From NCBI RefSeq assembly GCF_001434135.1, contig NZ_AZEB01000011.1, positions 1-64,000 of the forward strand: DNA of 64,000 nucleotides, given 5' to 3'. The translations under genes were made by a program, and so were the position numbers. The DNA comes from Lentilactobacillus kisonensis DSM 19906 = JCM 15041 (GTDB taxonomy: Bacteria; Bacillota; Bacilli; Lactobacillales; Lactobacillaceae). The notes under the pieces are model-generated. The model made no database searches. It had not been told where the DNA came from and worked only from the letters and a program-made list of their open reading frames with translations. This document shows, piece by piece, positions 43,085-52,730 of this stretch (the first letter of the stretch is position 1; each line of letters starts with the position of its first letter).

Positions 43085-43624
43085 CTAGCGGCCAGACGAC
43101 CCAAACCCACCATTTCGCGTTTGCTTCTGCTGCGAACGATCTTGATCAGTTAATAGATATGGCATAAAAATTCCCTGGGCAATTCTATCGCCCTTACCAA
43201 TCTTGACGTCTGAAAGGCCAAAATTTAGGATTTGGACAAAGATTTCGCCTTCGTTTCCGCTATTGTTATAATAATCAGCATCAATAACGCCAATACCATT
43301 TGGGATTACCAGTCCCCGCTTTAATGGGTTACTGGAACGGTTCGCAATAATTAACACTTCATCTGAATTCATATACGCCTTAATCCCGGTAGGAATCAAA
43401 AATGGTTTTAAAACTTTCCTAGCTTTTTCCAAATCGGATTCGCCAAAATTCTTTTGGTGACGAATGGCCCATAGAATCTTTAAAAAATTTAATTTCCAAA
43501 TAGATGGAATTATGACATCTTCAGCACTTTCAAAGTCATACCCGGCAGCGTTCTTAGTCGTGCGATATGGCAAGGCTAAATTAGCGTCAGCATATTTTGA
43601 AACAATTTCAAAACCACGATTCAT
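43085..43624 (-). CDS. dut: Chromosomal dUTP diphosphatase
   Basis: 179 residues, the longer lactobacillar form: motif 1 AAGYDFESAED, an extra helical insert (about residues 40-75), ANRSSNPLKRGLVIPNGIGV, DADYYNNSGNEGEIF, KGDRIAQGIF and C-terminal GGFGSSGR. Same reaction as the prophage enzyme at 7646 but clearly divergent from it. Confidence 0.92.
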   Translation of the reverse strand: MNRGFEIVSKYADANLALPYRTTKNAAGYDFESAEDVIIPSIWKLNFLKILWAIRHQKNFGESDLEKARKVLKPFLIPTGIKAYMNSDEVLIIANRSSNPLKRGLVIPNGIGVIDADYYNNSGNEGEIFVQILNFGLSDVKIGKGDRIAQGIFMPYLLTDQDRSQQKQTRNGGFGSSGR

Positions 43625-43774
43625 TTTAATGCAACTCCTCTAAAAGTATTTTATCTTGTTAAGTATAGCGTATGTTCTACTGATTTGATACATTGACAAA
43701 AGAGGCAAAAAAACGCAAAATGTGGGTTAGTAAAACCTTTAAACAGTTTTTATTAATGAAAGGAATTATATATA

Positions 43775-44455
43775 ATGACACATCAAGATGAACTTAAACA
43801 ATTAGTTGGAAAAACTGCCGTTAAGTATATTAAAAACAATACGGTTGTTGGGTTAGGGACCGGATCTACCGTTAAATTTATGGTAGATGCTCTCGGTGAT
43901 CGAGTTAAAAATGAAGGCTTATCAATTGTCGGCGTCCCAACATCAGAACGAACCCGCAAACAGGCAAATAGCCTTGGTATCAAAACCAAAGGGGTCGATG
44001 AAGTAGACCATATCGATTTAACCATTGATGGTGCAGATCAAATTGATAAGCATTTTCAAGGAATTAAAGGTGGTGGCGGCGCTCATCTCTGGGAAAAAAT
44101 TGTTGCCATTAATTCGGATAAAAATATGTGGATTGTCGACGAAAGCAAAATGGCAGATGAATTGGGTTCATTCCCCTTGCCATTAGAGGTAATCCCCTAT
44201 GGCAGCACACAACTCCTTAAACGACTTGAAGAAAAGGGTTATCACCCTCAGTTCAGAATTAGAGATGGTAAAAAAGTTAAAACTGATTCAAATAATGATA
44301 TCATCGATTTACATTTACAACGGATTGAAAATCCAAGAAGCTTAGCGTTTGATTTAGACCAAATGACAGGAATTGTTGAGCATGGCCTCTTCCTAAATAT
44401 CGTTGATACAGTGATTGTGGGCCGAGAAGATGGCCCAGAGGTTCTGACAAAGTAA
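43775..44455 (+). CDS. rpiA: Ribose-5-phosphate isomerase A
   Basis: 226 residues, interconverts ribose 5-phosphate and ribulose 5-phosphate. [20 protein letters not shown] is the phosphate loop, [11 protein letters not shown] holds the catalytic acid region, and [13 protein letters not shown] is the conserved Lys loop (usually GGGGALLREK). Transcribed opposite to dut. Confidence 0.95.
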   Translation: MTHQDELKQLVGKTAVKYIKNNTVVGLGTGSTVKFMVDALGDRVKNEGLSIVGVPTSERTRKQANSLGIKTKGVDEVDHIDLTIDGADQIDKHFQGIKGGGGAHLWEKIVAINSDKNMWIVDESKMADELGSFPLPLEVIPYGSTQLLKRLEEKGYHPQFRIRDGKKVKTDSNNDIIDLHLQRIENPRSLAFDLDQMTGIVEHGLFLNIVDTVIVGREDGPEVLTK

Positions 44456-44599
44456 GCCGAATAAAAGTCGTTAGAAAATGGCCCGGCTCTAGTCTATAAG
44501 ATCAAAACGCTCGTAAACAAAATTAAGATAGAATTCTTCTGAGAGACACTTAGGCTCCGATTGCGACTGAGCCTCTCTCATTTATCCCGAAATCAACAA

Positions 44600-44647
44600 G
44601 GACGGTTGGAACAAAAATTTGTTTCTGACCGCCCTTTTGTTATTTTC
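44600..44647 (+). terminator. Terminator downstream of rpiA
   Basis: An AAGGACGGTTGGAACAAA arm pairs imperfectly with TTTGTTTCTGACCGCCCTT and is followed by TTGTTATTTT. A weaker GAGAG/AGGCTC hairpin precedes it (44541-44580). The 260-bp gap to pepC holds no gene. Confidence 0.6.
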
Positions 44648-44717
44648 AAAACCGTGTAATCTCTGGTGATTTTAGGATAATGAGCGTAAAATAACATGTT
44701 ATTAAGGAGAGTGATTA

Positions 44718-46055
44718 TTGTTGACATCAGAAATCAAATTAGATGAGATCAATCAATTTCAAGAGGATCTCAACGACAAAAAAGATAGTAAGGTAATTGA
44801 GCGGGCGGTATCCCATCAGGGTATTCTGGCTTCAAGCGAAGACTTTGACGCTGAATCCAAGATGGACCCTGTCTTTTCAATTGACCTTTCAACTGGTAAA
44901 GTTGCCGACCAAAAGCAAAGTGGTCGCTGCTGGATGTTTGCTGCTTTGAACACCATGAGAATTCGATTGATGAATGAGTTGAAAGTTGCTGATGATTTTG
45001 AATTATCTCAAAATTATACAAATTTTTGGGACAAGTTTGAAAAGTCAAACTATTTTTTGGAAAATGTTCTGAAAACTGCAGATAAGTCACTCGATTCAAG
45101 AAAAGTTTCCTGGCTAATGCAAACACCTCAACAGGATGGCGGTCAATGGGATATGCTTTGTGCCCTAATTGAAAAGTATGGCATCGTGCCAAAATATGCC
45201 ATGCCAGAAACTTTCAGCAGTGAAAAATCAGCCCAATTAAATAAGTATCTTAACCTTAAGTTACGTCATGATGCAACCATCCTTCGTGAACTTGTTGCAG
45301 ACAAAGCTTCTGATAACAAAATTGCCAAAACCAAGGAAAAGATGTTAACCGAAATTTATCGGATGTTGAGCTACACCTTGGGTGAACCCACAAAGAAATT
45401 TGACTTTGAATACCGTGATAAAGACAACAACTATCACATTGATCAAAATATCACGCCACAGGACTTTTTCAAGAAATACGTTGGCGTTAACCTGGAAGAT
45501 TACGTATCGCTCATTAATTCACCAACCGACGACAAACCCTTTAATCAAACTTATACGATTGAAATGTTAGGTAACGTTGTTAACGGCCGTCAAGTCAAAC
45601 ATTTAAACTTAGAAATGTCTGAACTCAAAAAGCTTGCGATCAAACAACTTCAAAATGGTGAGTCTGTTTGGTTTGGTAGTGATGTCGGCCAAAGTTCAAA
45701 TAGCAAGAAGGGAATCATGGATACCCACCTTTACGCACCAGATGAACTATTCAATACAGACCTCTCACTCTCCAAAGCTGAACGGTTAGATTACAGTGAA
45801 AGCCTAATGACCCATGCAATGGTCATTACCGGGGTTGATTTGGTTGACGGCAAACCAACTAAATGGAAAGTCGAAAATAGTTGGGGCGAAAAAGTTGGCA
45901 CTAAGGGTTACTTTGTCATGAGCGACGACTGGATGGACGAATTTGTTTATCAATTCGTTATTAACAAAAAATACCTTACTGAAGATCAACAAAAAGCGCA
46001 AAAACAAGACCCAATTGTTTTGAAACCATGGGATCCGATGGGCGCATTAGCCTAA
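44718..46055 (+). CDS. pepC: Aminopeptidase C (C1 family)
   Basis: 445-residue cysteine aminopeptidase of the bleomycin hydrolase family. The catalytic Cys is in QKQSGRCWMFAALNTMRIRL, His in SLMTHAMVITGVDL and Asn in KWKVENSWGEK. TTG start at 44718 with AAGGAG eight bases upstream. Cytosolic peptide degradation typical of lactic acid bacteria. Confidence 0.96.
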   Translation: MLTSEIKLDEINQFQEDLNDKKDSKVIERAVSHQGILASSEDFDAESKMDPVFSIDLSTGKVADQKQSGRCWMFAALNTMRIRLMNELKVADDFELSQNYTNFWDKFEKSNYFLENVLKTADKSLDSRKVSWLMQTPQQDGGQWDMLCALIEKYGIVPKYAMPETFSSEKSAQLNKYLNLKLRHDATILRELVADKASDNKIAKTKEKMLTEIYRMLSYTLGEPTKKFDFEYRDKDNNYHIDQNITPQDFFKKYVGVNLEDYVSLINSPTDDKPFNQTYTIEMLGNVVNGRQVKHLNLEMSELKKLAIKQLQNGESVWFGSDVGQSSNSKKGIMDTHLYAPDELFNTDLSLSKAERLDYSESLMTHAMVITGVDLVDGKPTKWKVENSWGEKVGTKGYFVMSDDWMDEFVYQFVINKKYLTEDQQKAQKQDPIVLKPWDPMGALA

Positions 46056-46105
46056 TTACTTACCCAATCAACTTGTTTTAACTCATCGTACGAAACTGAA
46101 ACCGC

Positions 46106-46152
46106 AAAAAATCGTGTCGCCACTCTAATTTTGGAATGGCAACACGATTTTT
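46106..46152 (+). terminator. pepC terminator
   Basis: AAAAATCGTGT and ACACGATTTTT form the outer stem, with GCCA/TGGC inside, followed by further Ts on the plus strand. Confidence 0.8.
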
Positions 46153-46302
46153 TTTGAAGGCTAGTGACGGATTTCTTAGTCGATCCTTTGTTTGCTGCAG
46201 TAACTTGGATTACCGTTGCTGATTAAAACATATCGTGTCAAGTAGCAACTTACTTTTACCTTCGTTAAATAACCTCTGCCTTCTAACCATTTTGGTTACT
46301 TT

Positions 46303-46977
46303 TTATTTCGTCATAAATTCTTTTCGGATAATATTCAACCGGTCATCAAATTCATACTTAATTGGCTTCCCATTCGGAACTTCAATATTTGGAATTTCAT
46401 CGTCCGAAACGTTCTCCAAAAATTTAATTAACGCTCTCAGCGTACTACCGTGGGCAACAATCAACTGATTTTTGCCACCTAACAGCTGCGGGGCAATTTG
46501 ATCTACCCAGTATGGAATAAGGCGGTCCATCGTCATCTCTAAACTTTCAGCCAGTGGAATTTTCACCCCGTACCGATCGTACCGAGGATCTTCATCCCGC
46601 TTAGTTAGTCGTGGCGGGACTACCGTAAAGCTACGCCGCCAGATTTTTAACTGTTTGGCCCCGACCTGGTCTTTAACCGCTAATTTATTCTTACCGCGTA
46701 GACCGCCATAATGACGTTCATTCAACCGCCAAGACTTATGCTCAGCTATGTAATTCTGACCAATTTCATCAAGAACAATATTTGTGGTAATAATTGCCCG
46801 TTTTAAAAATGATGTATGAACATCTGTAAACTGGATTCCCGTGGCTGCAATCACCTTGCCTGCTGAATGAGCCTGAGCGACCCCCTTTTGCGTTAAGGCA
46901 ACGTCACTCCAGCCAGTAAAGATATTATCTCGATTTGCCTGACTTTCGCCATGGCGCATTATGACTAGTATTGGCAC
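46303..46977 (-). CDS. gpmA: 2,3-bisphosphoglycerate-dependent phosphoglycerate mutase
   Basis: 224 residues. [20 protein letters not shown] carries the phosphohistidine, [16 protein letters not shown] the substrate loop and [20 protein letters not shown] the second catalytic His. Length and motifs are those of dPGM; lactobacilli often have several paralogues, so it may not be the main glycolytic enzyme. Confidence 0.9.
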   Translation of the reverse strand: MPILVIMRHGESQANRDNIFTGWSDVALTQKGVAQAHSAGKVIAATGIQFTDVHTSFLKRAIITTNIVLDEIGQNYIAEHKSWRLNERHYGGLRGKNKLAVKDQVGAKQLKIWRRSFTVVPPRLTKRDEDPRYDRYGVKIPLAESLEMTMDRLIPYWVDQIAPQLLGGKNQLIVAHGSTLRALIKFLENVSDDEIPNIEVPNGKPIKYEFDDRLNIIRKEFMTK

Positions 46978-47074
46978 AACTTCATCCTCTTCGTTTAAAA
47001 ATTGAAATGACTGAATTTCTACTAATCATGGTACCAATAATTCCAGTTACAATCAAAGATGTCCCATTATGCTG

Positions 47075-48022
47075 TTAATGAAGCTGCTGGACCAGCACCA
47101 TTAGGATTGGAATCACAATTAGGCTCAACAACGTTGTTTCGGCAACCATCACCGACGCGTATTCTGAATCAGCGTGGTACAGTCTGGAAACAACTGGCGC
47201 ATTTGTCATAATTGGCATTGCTGCCTGCATGATGAAAACCTGTTTCATTAATAATGGCATTGGCGTTGGAATCACTAATAGCGACATCAAAACTGGTGCC
47301 AGTAAAAAGCGACCGAATAAAATCAAAAAATTGCTACGATCAAAGCGAACATCGGTCAAGTCAACATTATTAATTGAAATCCCAATAAAAATCATTGAAA
47401 GCGGAATGGTTAAATTACCAATATAGTCAAAATCCTGCATGATGAAATCTGGCAATGAAACATGAAGTAACACCAACACCACGCCAACCATAAAGCCAAG
47501 CAGTGGCGGTGAGAAAACCTTTTTAACGGTCGTTTTCCAGTTAAACGATCCTTCACCCTTACCGTCTTTTTGGATTAAATAAACACCCAGTGTCCAGAAA
47601 AACGTCGTATTGGCCATATAGTAAACCAACACAAAGGGTAAACTACTTCTGCCAAACAACGCCATATTAACTGGTAACCCGACAAAAACCGTGTTAGAGT
47701 TTGAAAACATGGACCTAAATAATCCTGAATGCATCTTAGGAATTCGAGCAAATTTTACGACAAAGATCGAGATAATATAGAGTAAAAACATTGACACAAT
47801 CGGGAAAAATAAATCCGGAAGTGTTTTCAGTAACATTTTCGCCGTAAATTTTCTCATAATGGTTGAAATCATATACGCTGGTAAGGCAATTTGGGTAACC
47901 AACCTTGCAAACATACTTGTCATTTTATTATCAAACCAGTCATTCCTGGCCAATATAAACCCCAGGGCGATCATAATTAAGATAATCAAAACCCCAGATA
48001 CTGCTGAACCAAAAACCGCCAT
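47075..48022 (-). CDS. AEC-family transporter
   Basis: 315-residue auxin efflux carrier-type permease with about ten membrane segments in two repeated halves; the first half has FARLVTQIALPAYMISTIMR and the second IGNLTIPLSMIFIGISINNV. ATG 48022 is preferred over 48028 because GGGG lies seven bases upstream. Often a malate or other organic acid permease in lactobacilli; substrate unknown here. Confidence 0.88.
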   Translation of the reverse strand: MAVFGSAVSGVLIILIMIALGFILARNDWFDNKMTSMFARLVTQIALPAYMISTIMRKFTAKMLLKTLPDLFFPIVSMFLLYIISIFVVKFARIPKMHSGLFRSMFSNSNTVFVGLPVNMALFGRSSLPFVLVYYMANTTFFWTLGVYLIQKDGKGEGSFNWKTTVKKVFSPPLLGFMVGVVLVLLHVSLPDFIMQDFDYIGNLTIPLSMIFIGISINNVDLTDVRFDRSNFLILFGRFLLAPVLMSLLVIPTPMPLLMKQVFIMQAAMPIMTNAPVVSRLYHADSEYASVMVAETTLLSLIVIPILMVLVQQLH

Positions 48023-48225
48023 ATGCATTCCCCAATTCTAAAAAAATGAATAACAATGCTATATTATAGCACAATTAGAATCCACATTTTGCTATAATCT
48101 ATTAGATAGGTTTGGGTATCAATTGACCAGAATTATTAAATTATGTTTAAATAACGAAAGATTTCTGCATCTCAACTCTAAACTGCAATATACTTTTGTA
48201 AGAATTTTTTAAACGAGGAGTCACT

Positions 48226-49320
48226 ATGCCATCAGACAATAAAAATGATTTTGAACCTGTATATTCAAGAAGAGCTGATAAGAAGCCCCATTATAAGAAA
48301 GGCAACAAGCGGAAACGCAGGATTATCGGTTGGTCCGTTTTTCTCGCCTTCCTACTTATTGTTGCTGGCGGCTTAATTTGGGGGTACGGTGCCTATAAAA
48401 GTGCCCAAAAAACCTTCAAGGAAACGTATGACGCAACTAATATTCAAAAAGCTCGAAACGTTTCCTCGGTTATTCGAAAGGGCAAGCCGTTATCAATTCT
48501 CCTATTAGGAACGGATACTGGCGCCCTTGGCCGACATGATACTGGCCGAACGGATACAATGATCGTTGCCACCGTTAATGCTAAGAAGAAAACAATTCAT
48601 TTGACTAGTATTGCCCGAGATACAAAGGTCACCGTTCCAGGCGATACAATGCCATATGAAAAGATCAACGCAGCCTATACGATTGGCGGCGCTGGGACAG
48701 CCGTCAAGACCGTCCAGAACTTGTTGGACATTCCGATTGATTTCTACGCAATCATCAACATGGGTGGCCTAGAGACAATGGTTAATGCCGTCGGCGGCGT
48801 CGATGTTGTTCCGCCATTAACCTTCCAATACGGCCACGCAAATGTCGTTAAGGGAAAGAAGACCCACTTGAATGGTAAACAAGCACTTGATTACGCTCGA
48901 ATGCGTGACGATGATCCTCGTGGGGATTATGGTCGTCAAGCAAGGCAACGCCAAATTATTAAAAAGCTTGTTATGAAGGGATTAAACGTCACGTCATTAC
49001 CAAGGTATAAATCAATTCTTTCTTCGTTAACTGGCAACATGAAGACTGACATGACTTTCGATGATATGATTGCAGTCAGAGCTAAATACGGTGATGCAAC
49101 TCACCATATTAAATCACAAACGCTACAAGGCGAAAATGCAATGATCGACGGTCTTTCTTACCAGGTAGTTCCTCAAACAGAACTATTGCGGGTTTCAAAT
49201 GATATCCGATCAACCCTTGGACTGAGTAAATCAACTAAGTTACAAAATGCCCAAACCCAAACCGATAATTCAACCGGAGACACTGGAGATCAACAAGCCT
49301 CAACCTACAACGGCTATTAG
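48226..49320 (+). CDS. LytR-CpsA-Psr family cell-wall ligase
   Basis: 364 residues: short cytoplasmic N-terminus, one membrane segment (RIIGWSVFLAFLLIVAGGLI) and an extracellular LCP domain with LGTDTGALGRHDTGRTDTMI, DTKVTVPG and the conserved RMRDDDPRGDYGRQARQRQI. Transfers teichoic acid or polysaccharide from lipid carrier to peptidoglycan. Disordered Thr/Gln-rich C-terminus. Confidence 0.92.
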   Translation: MPSDNKNDFEPVYSRRADKKPHYKKGNKRKRRIIGWSVFLAFLLIVAGGLIWGYGAYKSAQKTFKETYDATNIQKARNVSSVIRKGKPLSILLLGTDTGALGRHDTGRTDTMIVATVNAKKKTIHLTSIARDTKVTVPGDTMPYEKINAAYTIGGAGTAVKTVQNLLDIPIDFYAIINMGGLETMVNAVGGVDVVPPLTFQYGHANVVKGKKTHLNGKQALDYARMRDDDPRGDYGRQARQRQIIKKLVMKGLNVTSLPRYKSILSSLTGNMKTDMTFDDMIAVRAKYGDATHHIKSQTLQGENAMIDGLSYQVVPQTELLRVSNDIRSTLGLSKSTKLQNAQTQTDNSTGDTGDQQASTYNGY

Positions 49321-49353
49321 GCTAACTTCAATCATTGTATTTTGGGATTAAAT

Positions 49354-49399
49354 AAAAGACTGTCTTCGTTCTTGATTTTAGAATGAATACAGTCTTTTT
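49354..49399 (+). terminator. Terminator after the LCP gene
   Basis: AAAAGACTGT and ACAGTCTTTT form the outer stem with an inner GTTCT/AGAAT pairing; TTTTTA follows on the plus strand. Confidence 0.75.
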
Positions 49400-49468
49400 A
49401 ATTGAAAAAGAATTGGCCAGTTACCCTATCGTCATCTTTATTTGATAATAAGTCAGAATAATGTATAC

Positions 49469-49522
49469 ATTGAAGCGCATCCACCAAGTCCTTGACGCAG
49501 GACTTGGTGGATGCGCTTCAAT
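49469..49522. repeat. Perfect 24-bp inverted repeat
   Basis: Left arm 49469-49492 (starting ATTGAAGCGCATCC) and right arm 49499-49522 are exact complements, with a 6-base loop TGACGC. It lies between the convergent LCP gene and the gene at 49597, so it could be a bidirectional terminator, but there is no T run on either side. Confidence 0.7.
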
Positions 49523-49596
49523 TGTTTAAAGTTGACATTTTTTATTATAAAGTAGATCTAATCCAGTTTCTAATTACCTGTGTCACTCACTTACTT

Positions 49597-49917
49597 CTAC
49601 CCGCGCACCTGTAATTCCATTTGACCCTTTTGCGGGGCAAAGTTTATCCGAATCAACGGTTCCTCTAAAATTTTGCCATACTCTTCCAAAACATCATCTG
49701 GAAGTGGCGTATGAGCTCGTAACAGCGTCAAAACATCACCGGCATCTCTAGCAGACCTTAAATCAATAAACAAATTAATCTTGTTAACAACGTCGCGATA
49801 CAAGTCCGTCAAGATCCCATTGGGTTTCCCTTCAAGATCAGTAATCACGACCTGTGATGGATCAAATAGCATGTGATTAAAACTAACCATCTTTAATACA
49901 TCGAATAAATTGTTCAT
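49597..49917 (-). CDS. Hypothetical protein next to PTS EIIA
   Basis: 106 residues from ATG 49917 (GAGG upstream; the frame opens 15 residues earlier). Soluble, helical and acidic, containing LYRDVVNKINLFIDLRSARD. It is downstream of the EIIA gene, probably in the same transcript. No family recognised. Confidence 0.6.
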   Translation of the reverse strand: MNNLFDVLKMVSFNHMLFDPSQVVITDLEGKPNGILTDLYRDVVNKINLFIDLRSARDAGDVLTLLRAHTPLPDDVLEEYGKILEEPLIRINFAPQKGQMELQVRG

Positions 49918-50021
49918 TGACCTCAAATCCTCTCTCAACCCATCCTGGCTATTTAAACCCAACTTAATCTAAATAGCCTCCTAGTTAGCCCATTACAAAC
50001 ACTCTTAAAAAATGGTTTCAA

Positions 50022-50423
50022 TTAATTCGCCGCTGGTAAGTGATATTGTTGAACCGCACTCTTAGAAACCGTCAATAGATGCTTAACCAACCCATCCAGT
50101 GAGTTATTTCGTGAAACAAATGCCTCCAATAAAATTGGTAAATTAACGCCCGAAATTAAGGCAATGTGTTTAGGATTATCGGCAACAATCTTGCAGGCGG
50201 CCTCAAATGGCGACCCGCCCCACATATCAGTAAAGATAAGCACATCATGATGGGCCGTAAAAACACTAAGGGCCTTATTATATTTGTCTTTAAGCGACGA
50301 AACACTGTCCTTAGGATTGAGCGCTAGTGAGCTAACTTGTTGCTGTTTTCCAGCGATCATTTCCGCGGTATTTAATAGCGCTTCTGATAATTTACCATGA
50401 CTTGCCACTAGAATCGAAATCAT
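50022..50423 (-). CDS. PTS EIIA component, mannose/fructose family
   Basis: 133 residues of the EIIA-Man fold. VASHGKLSEALLNTAEMIAG carries the phosphorylated His (about residue 9) and VLIFTDMWGGSPFEAACKIV the conserved switch loop. No IIB, IIC or IID genes are adjacent, so it is either an orphan or regulatory subunit. Confidence 0.9.
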   Translation of the reverse strand: MISILVASHGKLSEALLNTAEMIAGKQQQVSSLALNPKDSVSSLKDKYNKALSVFTAHHDVLIFTDMWGGSPFEAACKIVADNPKHIALISGVNLPILLEAFVSRNNSLDGLVKHLLTVSKSAVQQYHLPAAN

Positions 50424-50515
50424 TAAATCACCTTTTCATTTTTTTCATAACCAAACTTAAATGCCAAATGAGTTAACACTAATATATCACAAAAAGAGCG
50501 GTTCCATATAACTGA

Positions 50516-51133
50516 TTATGATAATTTCAGTAGATCGGCCGGGGTTTCGAGGTAAAATTCAGTCGTGTCAAAGGCAGCAGTCTTTTTCGTTCGCCAACCA
50601 GCCAACGCAAACTTGACGGAAGCGGCGTGCGCAGCTTGAAGGTCATAAATCGTATCCCCAATATAGATGGTGTCCTCCGGGTTGGCATTCAATTTCTCAA
50701 TGCCTTTAAGCACCATATCAGGAGCTGGCTTCCCACGTTTAATTTGATCTGAAAATACAAAGGCATCAAAATACTTATCCAGTCCAAACCGGGTAACATC
50801 ACGGTGGAATTCAGCTTCTAGCTTAGACGTGGCAATTGCTAAGCGGTTATTTTGATCTGCATGAAGCTTACTTAATGTCTCAATGATGCCGGGATAAACG
50901 TGGGCATACTGTTTGTAATCCTTAATCTGACCAAACCATTTATCAAGAATTTCATCAACATTTTTAACCCCTAAAATTTTTAGGGCGTCAGTAGCGGTAA
51001 TGCCAAAAACCGTTTTGACCTTTTCATAACTGATATCATAACCATTCTCGTTAAGTGTTTTGTAAAGTGGTAACAAATACATTTTTTCAGTATCAATTAA
51101 GGTGCCATCAACGTCAAATATTAAATTCTTCAT
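50516..51133 (-). CDS. HAD-family phosphatase
   Basis: 205 residues of HAD subfamily IA. Motif I is FDVDGTLIDTEKMY, motif II LAIATSKLEAEF, motif III KRGKPAPDMVLKG and motif IV IYIGDTIYDLQAA. Similar enzymes include phosphoglycolate phosphatases, PpaX and beta-phosphoglucomutases; substrate unknown. Confidence 0.87.
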   Translation of the reverse strand: MKNLIFDVDGTLIDTEKMYLLPLYKTLNENGYDISYEKVKTVFGITATDALKILGVKNVDEILDKWFGQIKDYKQYAHVYPGIIETLSKLHADQNNRLAIATSKLEAEFHRDVTRFGLDKYFDAFVFSDQIKRGKPAPDMVLKGIEKLNANPEDTIYIGDTIYDLQAAHAASVKFALAGWRTKKTAAFDTTEFYLETPADLLKLS

Positions 51134-51183
51134 ACAGTCAACTCCAATTATTGATTAGTTTTGTGATTTGTTATTTTACTAAA

Positions 51184-51223
51184 AAAGCCCGAATCACTAC
51201 CGAAATGATAGTAATTCGAGCTT
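51184..51223 (-). terminator. Terminator after tRNA-Leu
   Basis: On the minus strand AAAGCTCGAATTACTA pairs with GTAGTGATTCGGGCTTT and is followed by a T run (TTTTTTAG). Confidence 0.8.
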
Positions 51224-51229
51224 TAACAA

Positions 51230-51315
51230 TGCGGCCAAGAAGATTCGAACTTCCACCGGGATAATTCCCGACAAGATCCTTAATCTTGCGCGTCTGCCAA
51301 TTCCGCCATGGCCGC
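51230..51315 (-). tRNA. tRNA-Leu (anticodon AAG)
   Basis: 86 bases on the minus strand with a long variable arm typical of tRNA-Leu. Acceptor GCGGCCA/TGGCCGC is fully paired, anticodon stem CAAGA/TCTTG encloses TTAAGGA with AAG at positions 34-36, and the T arm contains GTTCGAATC. CCA is not encoded. Confidence 0.95.
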
Positions 51316-51365
51316 ATCAACAGATAAAATTATAGCAGAAATCAGAAGCGATGACAACCATTTTC

Positions 51366-52244
51366 TTATTCACCGCGAACAGTGGCACCATCCTGATCAA
51401 TTCGTAACAAGCGTAAACTACCATTCATATTTTTTTGTTGTAATTCGATCCGCAGCTGTGTTAAGGATGCCTCATCCCCTAAGGTGCCCACAGTCGGCCC
51501 TGGCCCACTTAAATAGGTCCCATAAATATTAAGTTTGTGGGCTGTTTCCAAGATTGTGTCCATTTCTGGTACTAAATCTTTTCTGGCGGGTTCGTGAATT
51601 CGATCACCCTCAATTAATTTAACGGCTTCGTCCCATTTTCCTTGGCAAGCAAGGGCAACAAACACATTTTCTTTACTGCTAGCATAAATGGCATCATCAA
51701 AATTAATTGTTTCTGGTAACTTCTTGCGACTTTGCGCTTCACTTATTCCATCTGGACGAATATACATCAGTGCTGAAATATCAGGCAACGCAATTTTTGT
51801 CGCAATCGCCTGCTTGCCATCAAAGGTTGATACCGTCATTTCGCCAAGCAAGGCTGACGCCACGTTTTCGGAATGGCCTTCAAACTGAGACCCCAGGTTG
51901 ATTTGATCAGTTAGTGACAGATTTAACTCCCCTAACACATTGGCAATCTTAATGCCTGCGACCACAGCCGTCGTGCTAGAGCCTAACCCATGAGCAATTG
52001 GTACATCCGAAATTACGGTAAGTTGCCTAGGATGGATATCTGGATTAACCTTCAGAATCGTTTGGACAATTAAGTTTCGCTCATCAGTGGGGATGTCAGC
52101 ACCCAAAGCATGATTAACCTTCCACTTGTCAGTCTTTTCTTCCACAATAACTGTGTAGTACAAGTGCAATGCAATTCCAACAGAGTCCAATCCCGAACCG
52201 ACGTTAGCAGAGGTTGCCGGAACCCTAATAATTATTTTTGCCAT
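51366..52244 (-). CDS. thrB: Homoserine kinase
   Basis: 292-residue GHMP kinase for threonine synthesis. Start ATG 52244, seven bases after AAAGGAG. RVPATSANVGSGLDSVGIAL and the nucleotide loop VPIAHGLGSSTTAVVAGIKI are the signatures; LSGPGPTVGTL is the C-terminal motif. Not accompanied by hom or thrC in the window. Confidence 0.93.
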   Translation of the reverse strand: MAKIIIRVPATSANVGSGLDSVGIALHLYYTVIVEEKTDKWKVNHALGADIPTDERNLIVQTILKVNPDIHPRQLTVISDVPIAHGLGSSTTAVVAGIKIANVLGELNLSLTDQINLGSQFEGHSENVASALLGEMTVSTFDGKQAIATKIALPDISALMYIRPDGISEAQSRKKLPETINFDDAIYASSKENVFVALACQGKWDEAVKLIEGDRIHEPARKDLVPEMDTILETAHKLNIYGTYLSGPGPTVGTLGDEASLTQLRIELQQKNMNGSLRLLRIDQDGATVRGE

Positions 52245-52246
52245 TG

Positions 52247-52726
52247 TCAAACTCCTTTCGACACTTTTTCTAATTGATAATTAATCAACCGTAACTTGCC
52301 ATGACAGCGACCACAAACATATTTAGAAACGTTAATCTTTCGTTTCCTATGATACTCCAAGCCGCATTGATCGCACCGGTAAAGATAACTAAAACGAGAA
52401 GTTACTCGATTACCTAACCGTGGTGCATACCTGGAGCCCCCGACTGCTAGTAGGAGCCGCTTAAATTCTGGGGTATTATGTTTGGCACTAAATCCAGCCA
52501 TATGCAGATGGTAATGACACAACTCGTGCTTAACAATCCCAATGAGCACCTGATGAGTCGGATCATTATCCATCTTTGGGTTGATGTCAATATCATGGCT
52601 GTCTAAATGATAACGGCCGCCAGTTGTCCGCAAACGGGAATTAAAGTAGGCATGGTGGTTGAACGATTTTGCAAAAAACTTAATCGAAATTTGTTCAACC
52701 AATCGTTGTAATTCAGTGTTCGTCAT
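52247..52726 (-). CDS. SprT-like zinc metalloprotein
   Basis: 159 residues. The HExxH motif is VKHELCHYHLHMAGF, and a C-terminal zinc ribbon has CDQCGLEYH and YVCGRCHGKL. Matches the SprT family conserved in Firmicutes; cellular role not established. Confidence 0.88.
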   Translation of the reverse strand: MTNTELQRLVEQISIKFFAKSFNHHAYFNSRLRTTGGRYHLDSHDIDINPKMDNDPTHQVLIGIVKHELCHYHLHMAGFSAKHNTPEFKRLLLAVGGSRYAPRLGNRVTSRFSYLYRCDQCGLEYHRKRKINVSKYVCGRCHGKLRLINYQLEKVSKGV

Positions 52727-52730
52727 AAGC

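Noticed and set aside
44541-44580. GAGAG/AGGCTC hairpin with CACTTAGGCTCCGA, resembling part of the hairpin family
   Set aside because: Only a short stretch matches the element at 55258 and the three-stem architecture is missing; likely a simple terminator.
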